A DNA stretch of 64,000 nucleotides from an uncultured Faecalibacterium sp. (GCA_900551435.1 URVW01000001.1:1-64000); one strand, 5' to 3'. Shown: positions 44,369 through 53,905, counted from the stretch's first letter. A program made the numbers and translations. Notes: generated by a model from the letters alone, not told the origin.

Positions 44369-44407
44369 CATCCGACTCGTTCGTTTTGTGTATAGAGGGA
44401 AAGAACA

Positions 44408-44449
44408 ACGCCGCAGAGGTCTTTCGACTTCTGCGGCGTTGCGTTTTTA
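44408..44449. terminator. bidirectional terminator after mgsA
   Basis: AACGCCGCAGA/TCTGCGGCGTT stem followed by TGCGTTTTT. Confidence 0.85.
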
Positions 44450-44469
44450 TATAGGATCTATGGCGGAGC

Positions 44470-46515
44470 TTATTCCAGACCAGCCATCTGCTTGATGGCC
44501 TTCATCGCGAAGGTCAGGGTGCGGCCCATGGCCACGCCCGCCATCAGGCAGGGATAGTTGTTGGCGAAGAAGCTGCCGGACATATCGCCGGTGATGTACA
44601 GGCCCTCCATGGGCTGGTTGTTGGTGTCCAGAGCCTGACCCTTCTCGTTGATGGCAATGCCCTGTTCGGTGCACAGCAGAGATGCGCCCAGCCAGCAGCC
44701 ATAGAACGGAGCGGTGCGGATGGCGCTCAGACGATAAGCGGGCTTGCCGAAGTCCTCGTCGTTCTGCTTGTCGTACAGTTCGTTGTAGCGATCGACCGTT
44801 GCGAGGAAGGTGGTCTTTGCCTCGCCGGTGAAGCCCAGCTTGTCGGCCAGCTCTTCAATGGTGTCGGCCTTGAAGAAGCAGCCTTCCTTCTCTGCGTTGT
44901 CCATCTGGCTCTGGATGTAGTCCGCACCAGCGTTGCGAGTCTGGGCAGAGCAGCCGATGGTGTGGAAGCGCTTTGCATCTTCCAGAATGTTGGCGTCGCA
45001 GATCTGTGCATACACACGACCCGGCTGATGCGCCGCTGCATAGACGATATCATTGTAGGGGCTGCTTTCGTTTGCGAAGCGCTCGCCGTTGCGGTTGACC
45101 TTCAGGAACGGCTGCGTGCCGGGGTTGTACTGCTTGATCTTGCCCGGGAAAGCCTTGCCGCCAAATGCGTTCTCGCTGTCCACATAGCCGCCGTCCACGC
45201 CGGGAGCCACGATGCCGCGGTCAAACAGCATGGGAGCCGCTTCCTTGTCGAGGTTTGCGCCAGCCCAGACAGCGGCACGGATGCCGTAGCCCTTGTCGGA
45301 CGGAGAGTAAGAGCAAGCGGTGGTCACACTGGTTCCCAGCGGGTCCAGCTGCTCCATCATGTAGGGGTTGCCGGGGAAGCCGCCGCAAGCCAGCAGGACG
45401 CCGTCGTTGGCGTTGTAGCGGATGAAGTGGTCGTCCTCGGTGCTCTGGGCAATGATACCGGTGATGCGGCCGGAAGCGTCCTTCTCCAGCTTTGCGAGGC
45501 TGGTCTTGAAGTCCACGCTGTAGCCCAGCTCTTCGATGTACTGCTGCAGGGCTTCGTTGCGCTGCAGACCGGAAGCACTCTCGCTGGCGCGGTAGTTGTG
45601 CTCCTGAACCGGATAGAGATAATCGGTGTTGTGCTCTGCGTTCTCGGCGGGCCATGCAGCCTCTGCGCCGGAGGTGAACTCGCACTCCCAGCCCAGCTTA
45701 TCCTCGAGGATGCTGCGCATGAAGTCGTGCATGGCGGCGGACTCGTTGATCCAGGTCTTGACGACGCGCTGGTCGCACTTGCCGGAAGCATAACGGGAGA
45801 TCTCGCTCAGCAGCTTGGCCTTGTCGGTCGCGGGAACGCCGGCGGCCTTTGCAGCAGCGGAATCGATCGCACCATACCAGTGGCGGGTGTCCTGCACGGC
45901 AGCGTTCTGCTCGATGATGCGGAAGTTCAGGCCGTTGGCAGCCGCATAAGCAGCAGCGAACATGCCGCCGTTGCCAGCGCCGACGATGACGATGTCGGTG
46001 TCGATCGTCTCGGTGATGGCAGCTTCGTCGATGTCAGGCTCCTTGCCCAGCCAGTCGGTCTCGTCGCCGGTCGGCAGCTGAACACTGGAAACGGTCGCTT
46101 CGCCCTTTGCCTGTGCAAAGCAGCTCTTGGCAGCCTTCATGACAGCCTCAGAGGTCACCGTAGAACCGGAAACGCCGTCGATCTCGGCAGAACCGGCAGC
46201 CATCAGCTGCTCCTTGAGCTGGTCGGCAGCGGCAGCGCCATAGGAAGCCGTCTCACCGGAGGTATCGACGACAACGTTCGTCACAGCGCTGTCCGAGAAG
46301 GTCATGGTGACCTTTACGGTGGAGGAAATGCCCTCAGCCGTGCCCTCGTAAGTGCCGGGGATGTAAGTGCCCGCTACACCGGATGCTGCGGCGCTGGAAG
46401 CGGCAGCAGAGGAGGAGCTTGCAGAGTTGCATGCAGCCAGTGCACCAGCGGTGACGCCGGACATGGCAGCAGCAGCAGCGATCTTCAGAAAACCTTTGCG
46501 CGAGATCTTGTTCAT
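44470..46515 (-). CDS. lipoprotein-type FMN/FAD flavoprotein reductase (urocanate/fumarate reductase-like)
   Basis: 681 residues; start 46515. A signal with SRKGFLK and lipobox LAAC (Cys29) precedes a Ser/Ala linker. An FMN-binding domain (about 50-135) has SGSTVTS (Thr121, the covalent FMN site). The FAD domain starts DIVIVGAGNGGMFAAAYAA (about 172) and continues in the fumarate/urocanate reductase style with long conserved segments. It should be surface-anchored and reduce an extracellular organic acceptor with electrons from the membrane. The acceptor is unknown. The gene is preceded by tandem repeats (46643-46670). Confidence 0.85.
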   Translation of the reverse strand: MNKISRKGFLKIAAAAAMSGVTAGALAACNSASSSSAAASSAAASGVAGTYIPGTYEGTAEGISSTVKVTMTFSDSAVTNVVVDTSGETASYGAAAADQLKEQLMAAGSAEIDGVSGSTVTSEAVMKAAKSCFAQAKGEATVSSVQLPTGDETDWLGKEPDIDEAAITETIDTDIVIVGAGNGGMFAAAYAAANGLNFRIIEQNAAVQDTRHWYGAIDSAAAKAAGVPATDKAKLLSEISRYASGKCDQRVVKTWINESAAMHDFMRSILEDKLGWECEFTSGAEAAWPAENAEHNTDYLYPVQEHNYRASESASGLQRNEALQQYIEELGYSVDFKTSLAKLEKDASGRITGIIAQSTEDDHFIRYNANDGVLLACGGFPGNPYMMEQLDPLGTSVTTACSYSPSDKGYGIRAAVWAGANLDKEAAPMLFDRGIVAPGVDGGYVDSENAFGGKAFPGKIKQYNPGTQPFLKVNRNGERFANESSPYNDIVYAAAHQPGRVYAQICDANILEDAKRFHTIGCSAQTRNAGADYIQSQMDNAEKEGCFFKADTIEELADKLGFTGEAKTTFLATVDRYNELYDKQNDEDFGKPAYRLSAIRTAPFYGCWLGASLLCTEQGIAINEKGQALDTNNQPMEGLYITGDMSGSFFANNYPCLMAGVAMGRTLTFAMKAIKQMAGLE

Positions 46516-46642
46516 GGTGGGAGATCCTTTCTTCGTGTTTCTTCTTATCCTTCGTGTTTACCTTCTTCACTCGAATCCGGCTGCATCTTCCTTGCAGCGC
46601 ACTTCGTTCGATAATAATTTAACACAAAGAACGATTCCTGTC

Positions 46643-46670
46643 TTTTAAGAATCTTTAAGAATTTTAACCG
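46643..46670 (-). promoter_or_regulatory. tandem 10-base repeats, probable OmpR-type regulator site
   Basis: On the plus strand TTTTAAGAAT, CTTTAAGAAT and TTTTAACC run end to end at one-turn spacing. OmpR/PhoB regulators bind such direct repeats. The site lies about 130 bases upstream of the flavoprotein start. Confidence 0.6.
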
Positions 46671-46739
46671 TTCCTTTGCCGAAAATAGCCGTTTTTGCAC
46701 TTCGTTTGTCAAATAACAGTCAAATTCCGGTAAAATCAA

Positions 46740-46783
46740 ACGCCCACGCCTTAAGTTTCCTTAAGAAGTGAGCGTTTTTGTTA
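46740..46783. terminator. terminator after the response-regulator gene
   Basis: AACGC and GCGTT arms with CTTAAG inner pairing, followed by TTTTTG. Confidence 0.65.
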
Positions 46784-46808
46784 AACGATTTTTTAGAAGT
46801 CAGACTTT

Positions 46809-47510
46809 TTAAGGTTTCCTCTGACCGTCCGGCCGGAAAATATAGCCCTTTCCCCATACATTTTTCAGGTACACCGGCTTTGCGGGGTCCGGCTCGATCT
46901 TACTGCGCAGATTGTGGATGTGCACCTGCACGGTCCGCACATCGCCCAAGCTCTCCTTGCCCCAAATTTTCTGGTACAGCTCATTGGCCGTGAAAAAGGT
47001 GTTGGGATAGCGGATGAACAGGCTGAGGATGCGGTATTCCATATCGGCCAGATGGATGCTCTGGCCGTCCTTTTCGACGCAATGGCTGTTCGAATCCAGC
47101 GTGAAGGCGGCACAGTGATAGCCGTTGACGCTGGGTTCGGCGGCGTCCATCTGGACCCGGCGGATGTTCGCCATGATGCGGGCCAGCAGGACTTTATGGT
47201 TATAGGGCTTGGTCAGAAAATCGTCGCCGCCCAGTTCCAGCGCCCGCACCACGGTATCCGTATCGTCCAGACAGGAGGTGAAGATGATGGGACAGTGATG
47301 CCAGCTGCGCAATCGCTGGCACAGTTCCATGCCGTTGGTGTCCGGCAGGAGAATGTCCATCAGGATGACATCGAATTTTTCCCGGGCATGGCTCAGCGCT
47401 TCGCCGCCCGTCTCGGCGCAGACCACTTCAAAATTCTGCTGACTTTTCAAAAAGTAGCAGGTCGTATCACGGATCACCGGGTCGTCCTCGACCAGAAGCA
47501 CACGGATCAT
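46809..47510 (-). CDS. OmpR-family response regulator
   Basis: 233 residues; start 47510. The receiver has VEDDP (Asp) and LMDILLPDTNG (phospho-Asp); the winged helix has SIHLADMEYRILSLFIRY ... DVRTVQVHIHNLRSKIEP ... NVWGKGYIF. It is divergent from the kinase at 47626. The target is probably the flavoprotein operator at 46643-46670. Confidence 0.92.
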   Translation of the reverse strand: MIRVLLVEDDPVIRDTTCYFLKSQQNFEVVCAETGGEALSHAREKFDVILMDILLPDTNGMELCQRLRSWHHCPIIFTSCLDDTDTVVRALELGGDDFLTKPYNHKVLLARIMANIRRVQMDAAEPSVNGYHCAAFTLDSNSHCVEKDGQSIHLADMEYRILSLFIRYPNTFFTANELYQKIWGKESLGDVRTVQVHIHNLRSKIEPDPAKPVYLKNVWGKGYIFRPDGQRKP

Positions 47511-47539
47511 CCTTGTTCGCTCTCCCCTTTTTTCCGAAA

Positions 47540-47563
47540 ATTTGATATACTAGCTTTAGTATA
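47540..47563. promoter_or_regulatory. divergent promoters around a palindrome
   Basis: TATACTA/TAGTATA (47546-47552 and 47557-47563) holds a plus-strand extended -10 TGATATACT and a minus-strand TATACT, so both genes of the two-component system start from one symmetric site. Confidence 0.65.
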
Positions 47564-47625
47564 CCTTATTTTCGATTCCTGCACAACCGTTTCGACGGAA
47601 GTTCTGGGGCTTTCAGGAGGAAATC

Positions 47626-49395
47626 ATGACGTTCAAAAAAACACTTCTTTCGTTTTGTGCCGTTGCTCTGGCGCTGGGCATCGCGCTGGCGGGCATCTGG
47701 TACAACTGCCAGCATCTTGCACTCCAAAACGGCGGCGTGCTGACTGCTGAGGCGGCCTCGTCCGGTGTGTTCCTGACCGGCTGGGAGGAGACTTCCCCCG
47801 GCAGATGGAAGTTCTCCTTCACCGCCGCACCGGAAGTCGGCGAACTGATCCTCTATCAGGCAAACAGCGCCGGGTTCCTTGCCGAGGAGCCACTCACCTC
47901 CCGGGACGACTCCAACGAGCTTTACGACCTTTCTCCCACCGCCGGTGGGACCATCACCCTTTGGGTCAACAGCTCCCGCACCCCGCAAAGCTGGGTCGTC
48001 AGCCGCCCGGTGGCCATGCGCGGCTTCCATTTCCGCACGACCCTGCAATGGATGGCGCTGACCGCGTTTTTCACCATCGCGGCGGTGGTCCTTGCGCTTT
48101 ACTATTATAAGCACCAGCGGGAGCTTGGCTATTTTCTGCTCTATCTCGCGGTGTTGATGGTCTGGGGCTTTTTTGTGTTCGTCTCGCCGCTGCACCGGGA
48201 CGGCTGGCTCGGCCTGTTGATGCGGGTCTTTTTCTCTCTGACGGTCCTTGCCCCCATCTGGCTGTGTTCGGCCCTGACCGGCGTCGGCCCCAAGACCCAG
48301 CATCAAAAGCTTCTTTCCGTTGGGCTGACCATCGCCTATCTGCTGCTGACCCTCAATCCCCTGCCAAGGGTGCGGGCAGTCGGCCTGTTCAGCGGCATGA
48401 TCTACTGCATGGGGCTGCTCCTCGCTGCCTATCTGGGCGGTTCGAACTCCGCCCTGCTTTTGCTGTTTCCCTGCACGGTAACGGTCGGCTTGCGGGTGTG
48501 GGTCATCCTGCCGGGAATGGACGTCCCGTTTTTCCCGGAATCTTATTGGTTCTATCTGCTCCGCTGCGCCCGCATTTACGATGTGCCCTTCACGCTCGGA
48601 TGCATGACCTTCGTCTGCCGCCGATTCGCGCTGCAGTTCGACCGCACCGAACAGCTGGCTCAGGAGCTGGACCAGCGAGTCATCGAGCGGACCCGCGCCC
48701 TGACCGAAGAGACTGAAGCCCGCAAGAGCATGATGCTGAACATCTTCCACGACCTGCGCAGTCCCCTGTTTGCCGTTTCGAGCGGGCTGGACACCCTCGA
48801 AGCAGCTCCCGAAGCCCTTCCGGCGCTGCTGCCCGCCCTTCAGCAGCGGATCGAATTTCTGCGGCGTCTGACCGAGGACCTCTTCCTTGCCGCCAAACTG
48901 GAACAGAAGCAGGTCATGCTCAACGAAGACCGCGTTTCTCTGAGCGAAGCCGCCATGGCGGTCTGCGAGAGCTGCCAAAGCGAGGCCGAAGCAAAAGGCG
49001 TCCAGTTCACCACCTCGTTCGAAGCCGAACTGCCTGTCTGGGGCGACCAGATGCGGCTGCAGCAGATCTTGCAGAACCTTTTGACCAACGCCATCCACTA
49101 CACCCCCGCCGGGGGCTGCATCACCCTGCGAAGCTTCACCGAAGGGACATCCGCCCTTGTCAGCGTGCAGGACACCGGCTGCGGCATCGCCCCCGAAGAT
49201 CAGACCGCTGTGTTCGACCGCTACTTCCACACCACCGCCAACACCAAGCACGATTCCACCGGGCTGGGCCTGACCATCGCGCAGGAGCTGGCCCATCTAC
49301 ACCACGGCGAGATCCTGCTGGAAAGCGAGGTCGGCAAAGGCAGCTGCTTCACCCTGAAGCTCCCGCTCCTCTCCGATGACGATTCCGAAAGCTGA
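47626..49395 (+). CDS. sensor histidine kinase
   Basis: 589 residues; ATG 47626 behind AGGAGG. A signal-like first segment and an extracytoplasmic region of about 120 residues precede seven or so membrane segments (about 140-330, 7TMR-DISM style). HisKA has MLNIFHDLRSPLFAVSSGLD (phospho-His), and HATPase_c has LQNLLTNAIHYTPAGG, DTGCGI and GLGLTIAQEL. It is the partner of the divergent regulator at 46809 and likely senses conditions that need the flavoprotein reductase. Confidence 0.88.
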   Translation: MTFKKTLLSFCAVALALGIALAGIWYNCQHLALQNGGVLTAEAASSGVFLTGWEETSPGRWKFSFTAAPEVGELILYQANSAGFLAEEPLTSRDDSNELYDLSPTAGGTITLWVNSSRTPQSWVVSRPVAMRGFHFRTTLQWMALTAFFTIAAVVLALYYYKHQRELGYFLLYLAVLMVWGFFVFVSPLHRDGWLGLLMRVFFSLTVLAPIWLCSALTGVGPKTQHQKLLSVGLTIAYLLLTLNPLPRVRAVGLFSGMIYCMGLLLAAYLGGSNSALLLLFPCTVTVGLRVWVILPGMDVPFFPESYWFYLLRCARIYDVPFTLGCMTFVCRRFALQFDRTEQLAQELDQRVIERTRALTEETEARKSMMLNIFHDLRSPLFAVSSGLDTLEAAPEALPALLPALQQRIEFLRRLTEDLFLAAKLEQKQVMLNEDRVSLSEAAMAVCESCQSEAEAKGVQFTTSFEAELPVWGDQMRLQQILQNLLTNAIHYTPAGGCITLRSFTEGTSALVSVQDTGCGIAPEDQTAVFDRYFHTTANTKHDSTGLGLTIAQELAHLHHGEILLESEVGKGSCFTLKLPLLSDDDSES

Positions 49396-49414
49396 TCTTC
49401 CCCCAGCGCAAACA

Positions 49415-49454
49415 AAGCCGCCCACGACCGTTTTACCAGTCGTGGGCGGCTTTT
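49415..49454. terminator. bidirectional terminator
   Basis: Perfect 14-base stem AAGCCGCCCACGAC/GTCGTGGGCGGCTT, followed by TTC. Confidence 0.88.
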
Positions 49455-49482
49455 CAAATCTTAGGGATCAATGGTTTTGAGA

Positions 49483-50034
49483 TCAGACCTCGGTGTTGAA
49501 GTAACGCTTCAGCAGACCCTCGAAGCCGCGGCCGTGGCGGGCCTCGTCCTTTGCCATCTCATGAACGGTGTCGTGGATGGCGTCGAGGTTCAGAGCCTTT
49601 GCCTTCTTGGCAAGGTCCATCTTGCCGGCGCATGCGCCGCACTCGGCCTCAGCACGCATCATCAGGTTCTTCTTGGTGCTGTCGGTGACGACCTCACCCA
49701 GCAGCTCTGCGAAACGGGAAGCGTGATCTGCTTCCTCGTAAGCATAACGCTTGTAAGCCTCTGCGATCTCGGGGTAGCCCTCGCGCTCAGCCACACGAGC
49801 CATGGCCAGATACATACCGACCTCGCTGCACTCACCCTCGAAGTTTGCGCGCAGACCATCGACGATCTCCTGAGGAACGCCCTCAGCCTTGCCGATGCCG
49901 ACGACATGCTCGGTCACATAGGTGTTGCCGGTCTTTTCCACGAATGCGGAGGCGGGAGCCTTGCAGACGGGGCACTGTTCCGGGATGGAACCTTCAGCGA
50001 TATAGCCACAAACGGTGCAGACATACTTTTTCAT
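49483..50034 (-). CDS. reverse-type rubrerythrin
   Basis: 183 residues; start 50034 (MKKYVC) behind GGAGG, rejecting 50049. The rubredoxin-like part is at the N-terminus (CTVCG, CPVCK: Cys6, 9, 21, 24), and the ferritin-like di-iron domain follows ([45 protein letters not shown]). This order is the reverse rubrerythrin form of anaerobes that detoxifies peroxide. Monocistronic. Confidence 0.9.
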   Translation of the reverse strand: MKKYVCTVCGYIAEGSIPEQCPVCKAPASAFVEKTGNTYVTEHVVGIGKAEGVPQEIVDGLRANFEGECSEVGMYLAMARVAEREGYPEIAEAYKRYAYEEADHASRFAELLGEVVTDSTKKNLMMRAEAECGACAGKMDLAKKAKALNLDAIHDTVHEMAKDEARHGRGFEGLLKRYFNTEV

Positions 50035-50108
50035 AACATAGACCTCCATAATTTTCTCAGTTATTCTCTTGGCAGCCTCTGGTACAGGCGGCCTTGGTTT
50101 CTGGGTCC

Positions 50109-50137
50109 ATTATAGCAATGATTCCTAGGTTAGTCAA
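50109..50137 (-). promoter_or_regulatory. promoter of the rubrerythrin gene
   Basis: Minus-strand TTGACT (50132-50137), 17 bases, TATAAT (50109-50114), extended TGC. Confidence 0.85.
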
Positions 50138-50174
50138 GGATAATTTTAAGAATTATTCCTATTTAACAGTTTGT

Positions 50175-51536
50175 TTACACCTGCAGGTTGCCGCTGGCCG
50201 GAGCGTCTGCGCCGTCGGCTGCATCGAACTCATAATCGTTGCCGGGGAGGATGGCGTTCAGCAGGATGCCGACGATGGCAGCGATGGCCAGACCGGACAG
50301 GTTGATGGACACGCTGCCCACCATAAAGGTCAGGCCGCCCACCGAGTTGAAGCCCAGCGCAGACACCAGAATAACGGCGGCAACGATCAGGTTGCGGCTG
50401 TTGGTGAAGTCCACGCGGTTCTCGACCACGTTGCGGACACCGATGGCGGAGATCATACCGTACAGCACGAAGCTGATGCCGCCGATGATGCCGGTGGGGA
50501 TGGTGTTGATGACCGCCTCAAACTTGGGGCTGAAGCTCAGGATGATGGCCATCACCGCAGCAATGCGAATGACCAGCGGGTCATAGATGCGGCTCAGAGC
50601 CAGAACGCCGGTGTTCTCGCCGTAGGTCGTGTTGGCCGGACCGCCCAGCAGACCCGCCATAGCCGTTGCCAGACCGTCACCCATCAGAGTGCGGTTCAGG
50701 CCCGGGTCGTTGATATAGTTGTGACCGACGGTCGCGCTGATGGCGGCGATATCGCCGACGTGCTCCATCATCGTGGCCAGTGCGATGGGCAGGATGGTGA
50801 AGAGGGCGCTGATGAACTCCGGGCTACCGTCAATGGCGAACAGACCCATGGCGTCCTTGTGCAGGGGGATGCCGAACCAGTCGGCAGCAGCAATGGCCTG
50901 AAAATCGACCGCACCGGTCACGAGGGCCACCGCGTAGGAGACCAACACGCCGATGAGGATGGGCAGGATCTTGACCATGCCCTTGCCCCAGATGTTGCAG
51001 ACGATGACCGTGCCCAGCGCCACAAAGGCCAGCAGCCAGTTGGATTCACAGTTGGTGATGGCAGAAGGAGCCAGGATCAGGCCGATGGAGATGATGATGG
51101 GGCCGGTGACCACCGGCGGGAAGAACTTCATGATGCGGCGGATGCCGAAGGTGGAGATCAGGAAGCTGACCACCAGATACAGCACGCCGGAGAAGGCCAC
51201 GCCTGCACAGGCGTAAGGCAGCATCTTGGTGTTGGCGACGGTCAGGTTGCCGTTGGCGTCTGCCAGCATGGGGGCCACGATGGAAAAGCCGCCCAGATAG
51301 GCGAAGGACGAGCCGAGGAAGGCCGGGACCTTGCCCTTGGTCATCAGATGGAACAGCAGCGTGCCCAGACCCGCACACAGCAGGGTGGTGGAAACGCTCA
51401 GACCCGTCAGCAGCGGGACCAGAACCGTTGCACCGAACATGGCGAACATGTGCTGCACGCCGAGGATCAGCATCCGGCCCGTGCCAAGCTGGCGCGCGTC
51501 GTAAATGCCCTTGGAGTAGTCGATCTTTTCACTCAT
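50175..51536 (-). CDS. uraA: uracil permease (NCS2 family)
   Basis: 453 residues; start 51536 (MSEKIDYSKG) behind AAGGAGG. NCS2 signatures: FGATVLVPLLTGLSVSTTLL, GSSFAYLGGF, ANTTYGENTGVLALSRIYDP. About 14 hydrophobic segments. It imports uracil with protons and complements the pyrBI pathway. Its leader has a terminator-like hairpin (51564-51603), so attenuation by pyrimidine levels is possible. Confidence 0.93.
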   Translation of the reverse strand: MSEKIDYSKGIYDARQLGTGRMLILGVQHMFAMFGATVLVPLLTGLSVSTTLLCAGLGTLLFHLMTKGKVPAFLGSSFAYLGGFSIVAPMLADANGNLTVANTKMLPYACAGVAFSGVLYLVVSFLISTFGIRRIMKFFPPVVTGPIIISIGLILAPSAITNCESNWLLAFVALGTVIVCNIWGKGMVKILPILIGVLVSYAVALVTGAVDFQAIAAADWFGIPLHKDAMGLFAIDGSPEFISALFTILPIALATMMEHVGDIAAISATVGHNYINDPGLNRTLMGDGLATAMAGLLGGPANTTYGENTGVLALSRIYDPLVIRIAAVMAIILSFSPKFEAVINTIPTGIIGGISFVLYGMISAIGVRNVVENRVDFTNSRNLIVAAVILVSALGFNSVGGLTFMVGSVSINLSGLAIAAIVGILLNAILPGNDYEFDAADGADAPASGNLQV

Positions 51537-51563
51537 AAAAGAATCCTCCTTTGGTATCATGCC

Positions 51564-51603
51564 CAAAAAAAGAGGCATTGCCGCACAAAAGCGACAGTGC
51601 CTC
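51564..51603 (-). promoter_or_regulatory. terminator-like hairpin in the uraA leader (probable attenuator)
   Basis: On the minus strand GAGGCACTG and CAATGCCTC pair with one wobble and are followed by TTTTTTT, just ahead of the ribosome-binding site. A terminator inside a pyrimidine-gene leader suggests attenuation, as by PyrR, but I see no clear PyrR-binding site. Confidence 0.6.
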
Positions 51604-51704
51604 AAAATTCAGGACGAAAATGAAATCGAAACGGAAAAGCAGACAGCGTGCTCCGCAACGTCGAACGACTCATTCTGCTCTCCCCTTCCTCTCGAACTTT
51701 ATAA

Positions 51705-51733
51705 AGTATACCAGAAACCGCCCATTTTCGCAA
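51705..51733 (-). promoter_or_regulatory. promoter of uraA
   Basis: Minus-strand TTGCGA (51728-51733), 17 bases, TATACT (51705-51710), extended TGG. The leader is about 165 bases long. Confidence 0.8.
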
Positions 51734-51820
51734 CCAGTTTTTCATTTTTGGGCAGACTCGCCAAATCTGCTTTCTTTTTTCAGGGTTTCCCTGCCCTGCG
51801 GCACTTTTTGCCGCCGCATC

Positions 51821-51849
51821 TTGAAATCCGGCCGATGGCGCACTATAAT
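51821..51849 (+). promoter_or_regulatory. promoter of the cysteine desulfurase operon
   Basis: TTGAAA (51821-51826), 17 bases, TATAAT (51844-51849). Confidence 0.85.
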
Positions 51850-51888
51850 AGTACCGATTCTATGGATTGTCATACTGGAAGGAGATTT

Positions 51889-53016
51889 ATGGTCTATCTG
51901 GATTATTCTGCCAACACGCCGGTCGATCCCCGGGTGCTGGAACGCTTCTGCGAGGTCGAACGCCGGTGCATCGGCAACGCAAACTCTCATCATCAGGCCG
52001 GAACTGCCGCCAAGGCAGAGATCGACGCGGCCACCATCCGCATCGCGGAGCTGCTCGGCGTGCAGCCCGCAGAGATCATCTATACGTCCGGCGCCAGCGA
52101 GTCCAACAACTTTGCGCTCAAGGGGCTGGCGCGGCTCTCCCGCCATGTGGGCAAGCATATCATCTCGACCCCGCTGGAACATTCGTCGGTCAGCGGGACG
52201 TTGACCGCTCTGCAGGAGCAGGGCTATGAGATCGACCTGCTGGACATCAAGCGGGACGGGACCATCGATCTCGACCATCTGCGGGAGCTGCTCCGTCCAG
52301 ACACCATCGCTGTAGCGGTCACCCTCGTGGACAGCGAGCTGGGCGTGGTCCAGCCGGTGCACGAGATCGCCGAAATTTTGAAGGCCTACCCCAACTGCCA
52401 TCTGCATGTGGACGCCACACAGGCCGTGGGCAAACTTCCTGTCTCATTTGAGGGCGTGGACACCATGAGCCTGACGGCTCACAAATTCTACGGCCTGAAC
52501 GGCATCGGGCTTCTGCTCAAGCGGCGGAATCTGGCTTTGGAACCGCTCATCCACGGCGGTGAGAGCACAACCATCTACCGCAGCGGCACGCCGACTGTCG
52601 CGCTGGCGTCTTCCCTCGCCTGTGCGCTGGAACTGGCCATTCAGGAGCTTCCGGAGCGCTCTGCACACGTCCAGAAACTGAACGCAAAACTTCGCGAAGC
52701 CCTCAGCCGCCATCCGGAAGTCCGTATCAACAGCCCGGAAAACGCCATCCCCCACATCCTGAACCTGAGCGTTCAGAACGTGAAAGGCACGGTCTTTCAG
52801 CGGGAGCTGGACGCGCAAGGCGTCTGCGTCTCGGTCAAGTCGGCGTGTTCCTCGGACGGTCTGCCGTCCCGCGCTGTGTTCGCGGTCAGCCGCGACCGCC
52901 GCAATGCGCTTTCGTCGTGGCGCATCAGCCTGAGCCACTTGACCACCGAAGAAGAGATTCAGGAATTTTTACAGGCATTTGATGTCTGCTGCCGTCAGCT
53001 GACCTCGGTGCATTGA
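51889..53016 (+). CDS. cysteine desulfurase (NifS/IscS family)
   Basis: 375 residues; ATG 51889 behind AAGGAG (the frame is open further upstream). PLP-dependent signatures: YSANTPVDP, SGASESNN, HVDATQAVGKLP, PLP Lys199 in LTAHKFYG, and catalytic Cys in VKSACSS. It removes sulfur from cysteine as persulfide. The TtcA-like enzyme next door probably uses this sulfur. Confidence 0.92.
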   Translation: MVYLDYSANTPVDPRVLERFCEVERRCIGNANSHHQAGTAAKAEIDAATIRIAELLGVQPAEIIYTSGASESNNFALKGLARLSRHVGKHIISTPLEHSSVSGTLTALQEQGYEIDLLDIKRDGTIDLDHLRELLRPDTIAVAVTLVDSELGVVQPVHEIAEILKAYPNCHLHVDATQAVGKLPVSFEGVDTMSLTAHKFYGLNGIGLLLKRRNLALEPLIHGGESTTIYRSGTPTVALASSLACALELAIQELPERSAHVQKLNAKLREALSRHPEVRINSPENAIPHILNLSVQNVKGTVFQRELDAQGVCVSVKSACSSDGLPSRAVFAVSRDRRNALSSWRISLSHLTTEEEIQEFLQAFDVCCRQLTSVH

Positions 53017-53035
53017 ACCAAGCCAAGGAGAATTT

Positions 53036-53905
53036 ATGAAGCGAGAACTCGAACCCTATCAGATGATCGAACGCAGCATCATCAAAAAATACCGAAAAGA
53101 ACTCTGGACCCCCTTCATCGTGGCCGTCAAGCGGTACGAGCTGATCCAAGCCGGGGACAAGATCGCCGTCTGCATCTCGGGCGGCAAGGACTCCATGCTG
53201 ATGGCCAAGCTGATGCAGGAGCTGCAAAAGCACAGCGATGTTCCCTTTGAACTGGTCTTTCTCGTAATGGACCCCGGCTACAATGAGATCAACCGCCAGA
53301 AGATCGAGTCCAACGCCGAACTGCTGCACATCCCGGTGACCATCTTCGAGAGCAACATCTTCTCGGTGGCAAACAACACCGACAAGAACCCCTGTTACCT
53401 CTGCGCCCGGATGCGCCGCGGTCACCTGTACAGCAAGGCCAAGGAACTGGGCTGCAATAAAATCGCGCTGGGCCACCACTTCAACGACGTCATCGAGACG
53501 ACCGTGATGAGCATGTTCTACGGCTCCCAGCTGCAGGCCATGCCGCCCAAACTGCACAGCACCAGCTTCCCCGGCATGACCCTCATCCGCCCGATGTACT
53601 GCATCCGCGAAGAGGACATCCTCGCATGGAAGCGCTACAACGACCTTGAGTTCATCCAGTGCGCCTGCCGTTTCACCGAAAACTGCACCATGTGCGACAA
53701 TGGCGGCGGCGGTTCCAAGCGGCAGGAAACGAAAATTCTGCTCCGCCGTCTCAAGCGCGACAATCCCAACATCGAAAACAGCATCTTCCGCAGCATCCAC
53801 GCGGTCGCGCTCGACACGATGCCGGGTTATAAATCCGAGGGCGTTGAGCACAGCTTCTTGGAGCGGTTCAATGCGATGGAAGCTGATGAAAAAGCAGAAG
53901 ATTGA
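53036..53905 (+). CDS. PP-loop ATPase of the TtcA/TtuA type (tRNA 2-thiolation)
   Basis: 289 residues; ATG 53036 behind AAGGAG. The PP-loop SGGKDSML opens the domain; CYLCARMRRG and CACRFTENCTMCDN carry cysteines for an iron-sulfur cluster, and GHHFNDVIET is conserved. The family adenylates tRNA and adds sulfur to a pyrimidine. The exact position (C32 or U54) is not decided by sequence here. It forms an operon with the desulfurase. Confidence 0.85.
   Translation: MKRELEPYQMIERSIIKKYRKELWTPFIVAVKRYELIQAGDKIAVCISGGKDSMLMAKLMQELQKHSDVPFELVFLVMDPGYNEINRQKIESNAELLHIPVTIFESNIFSVANNTDKNPCYLCARMRRGHLYSKAKELGCNKIALGHHFNDVIETTVMSMFYGSQLQAMPPKLHSTSFPGMTLIRPMYCIREEDILAWKRYNDLEFIQCACRFTENCTMCDNGGGGSKRQETKILLRRLKRDNPNIENSIFRSIHAVALDTMPGYKSEGVEHSFLERFNAMEADEKAED

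Larger units (their letters stand above)
46516..46808. other. regulatory gap between the flavoprotein and its regulator
   Basis: It holds the flavoprotein promoter region with OmpR-type tandem repeats (46643-46670) and the terminator of the regulator gene (46740-46783). No gene is visible. Confidence 0.55.

Noticed and set aside
44962..46614. Very long plus-strand frame opposite the flavoprotein gene
   Set aside because: It is the shadow of a high-GC coding gene on the other strand; composition is repetitive and it has no start signals.
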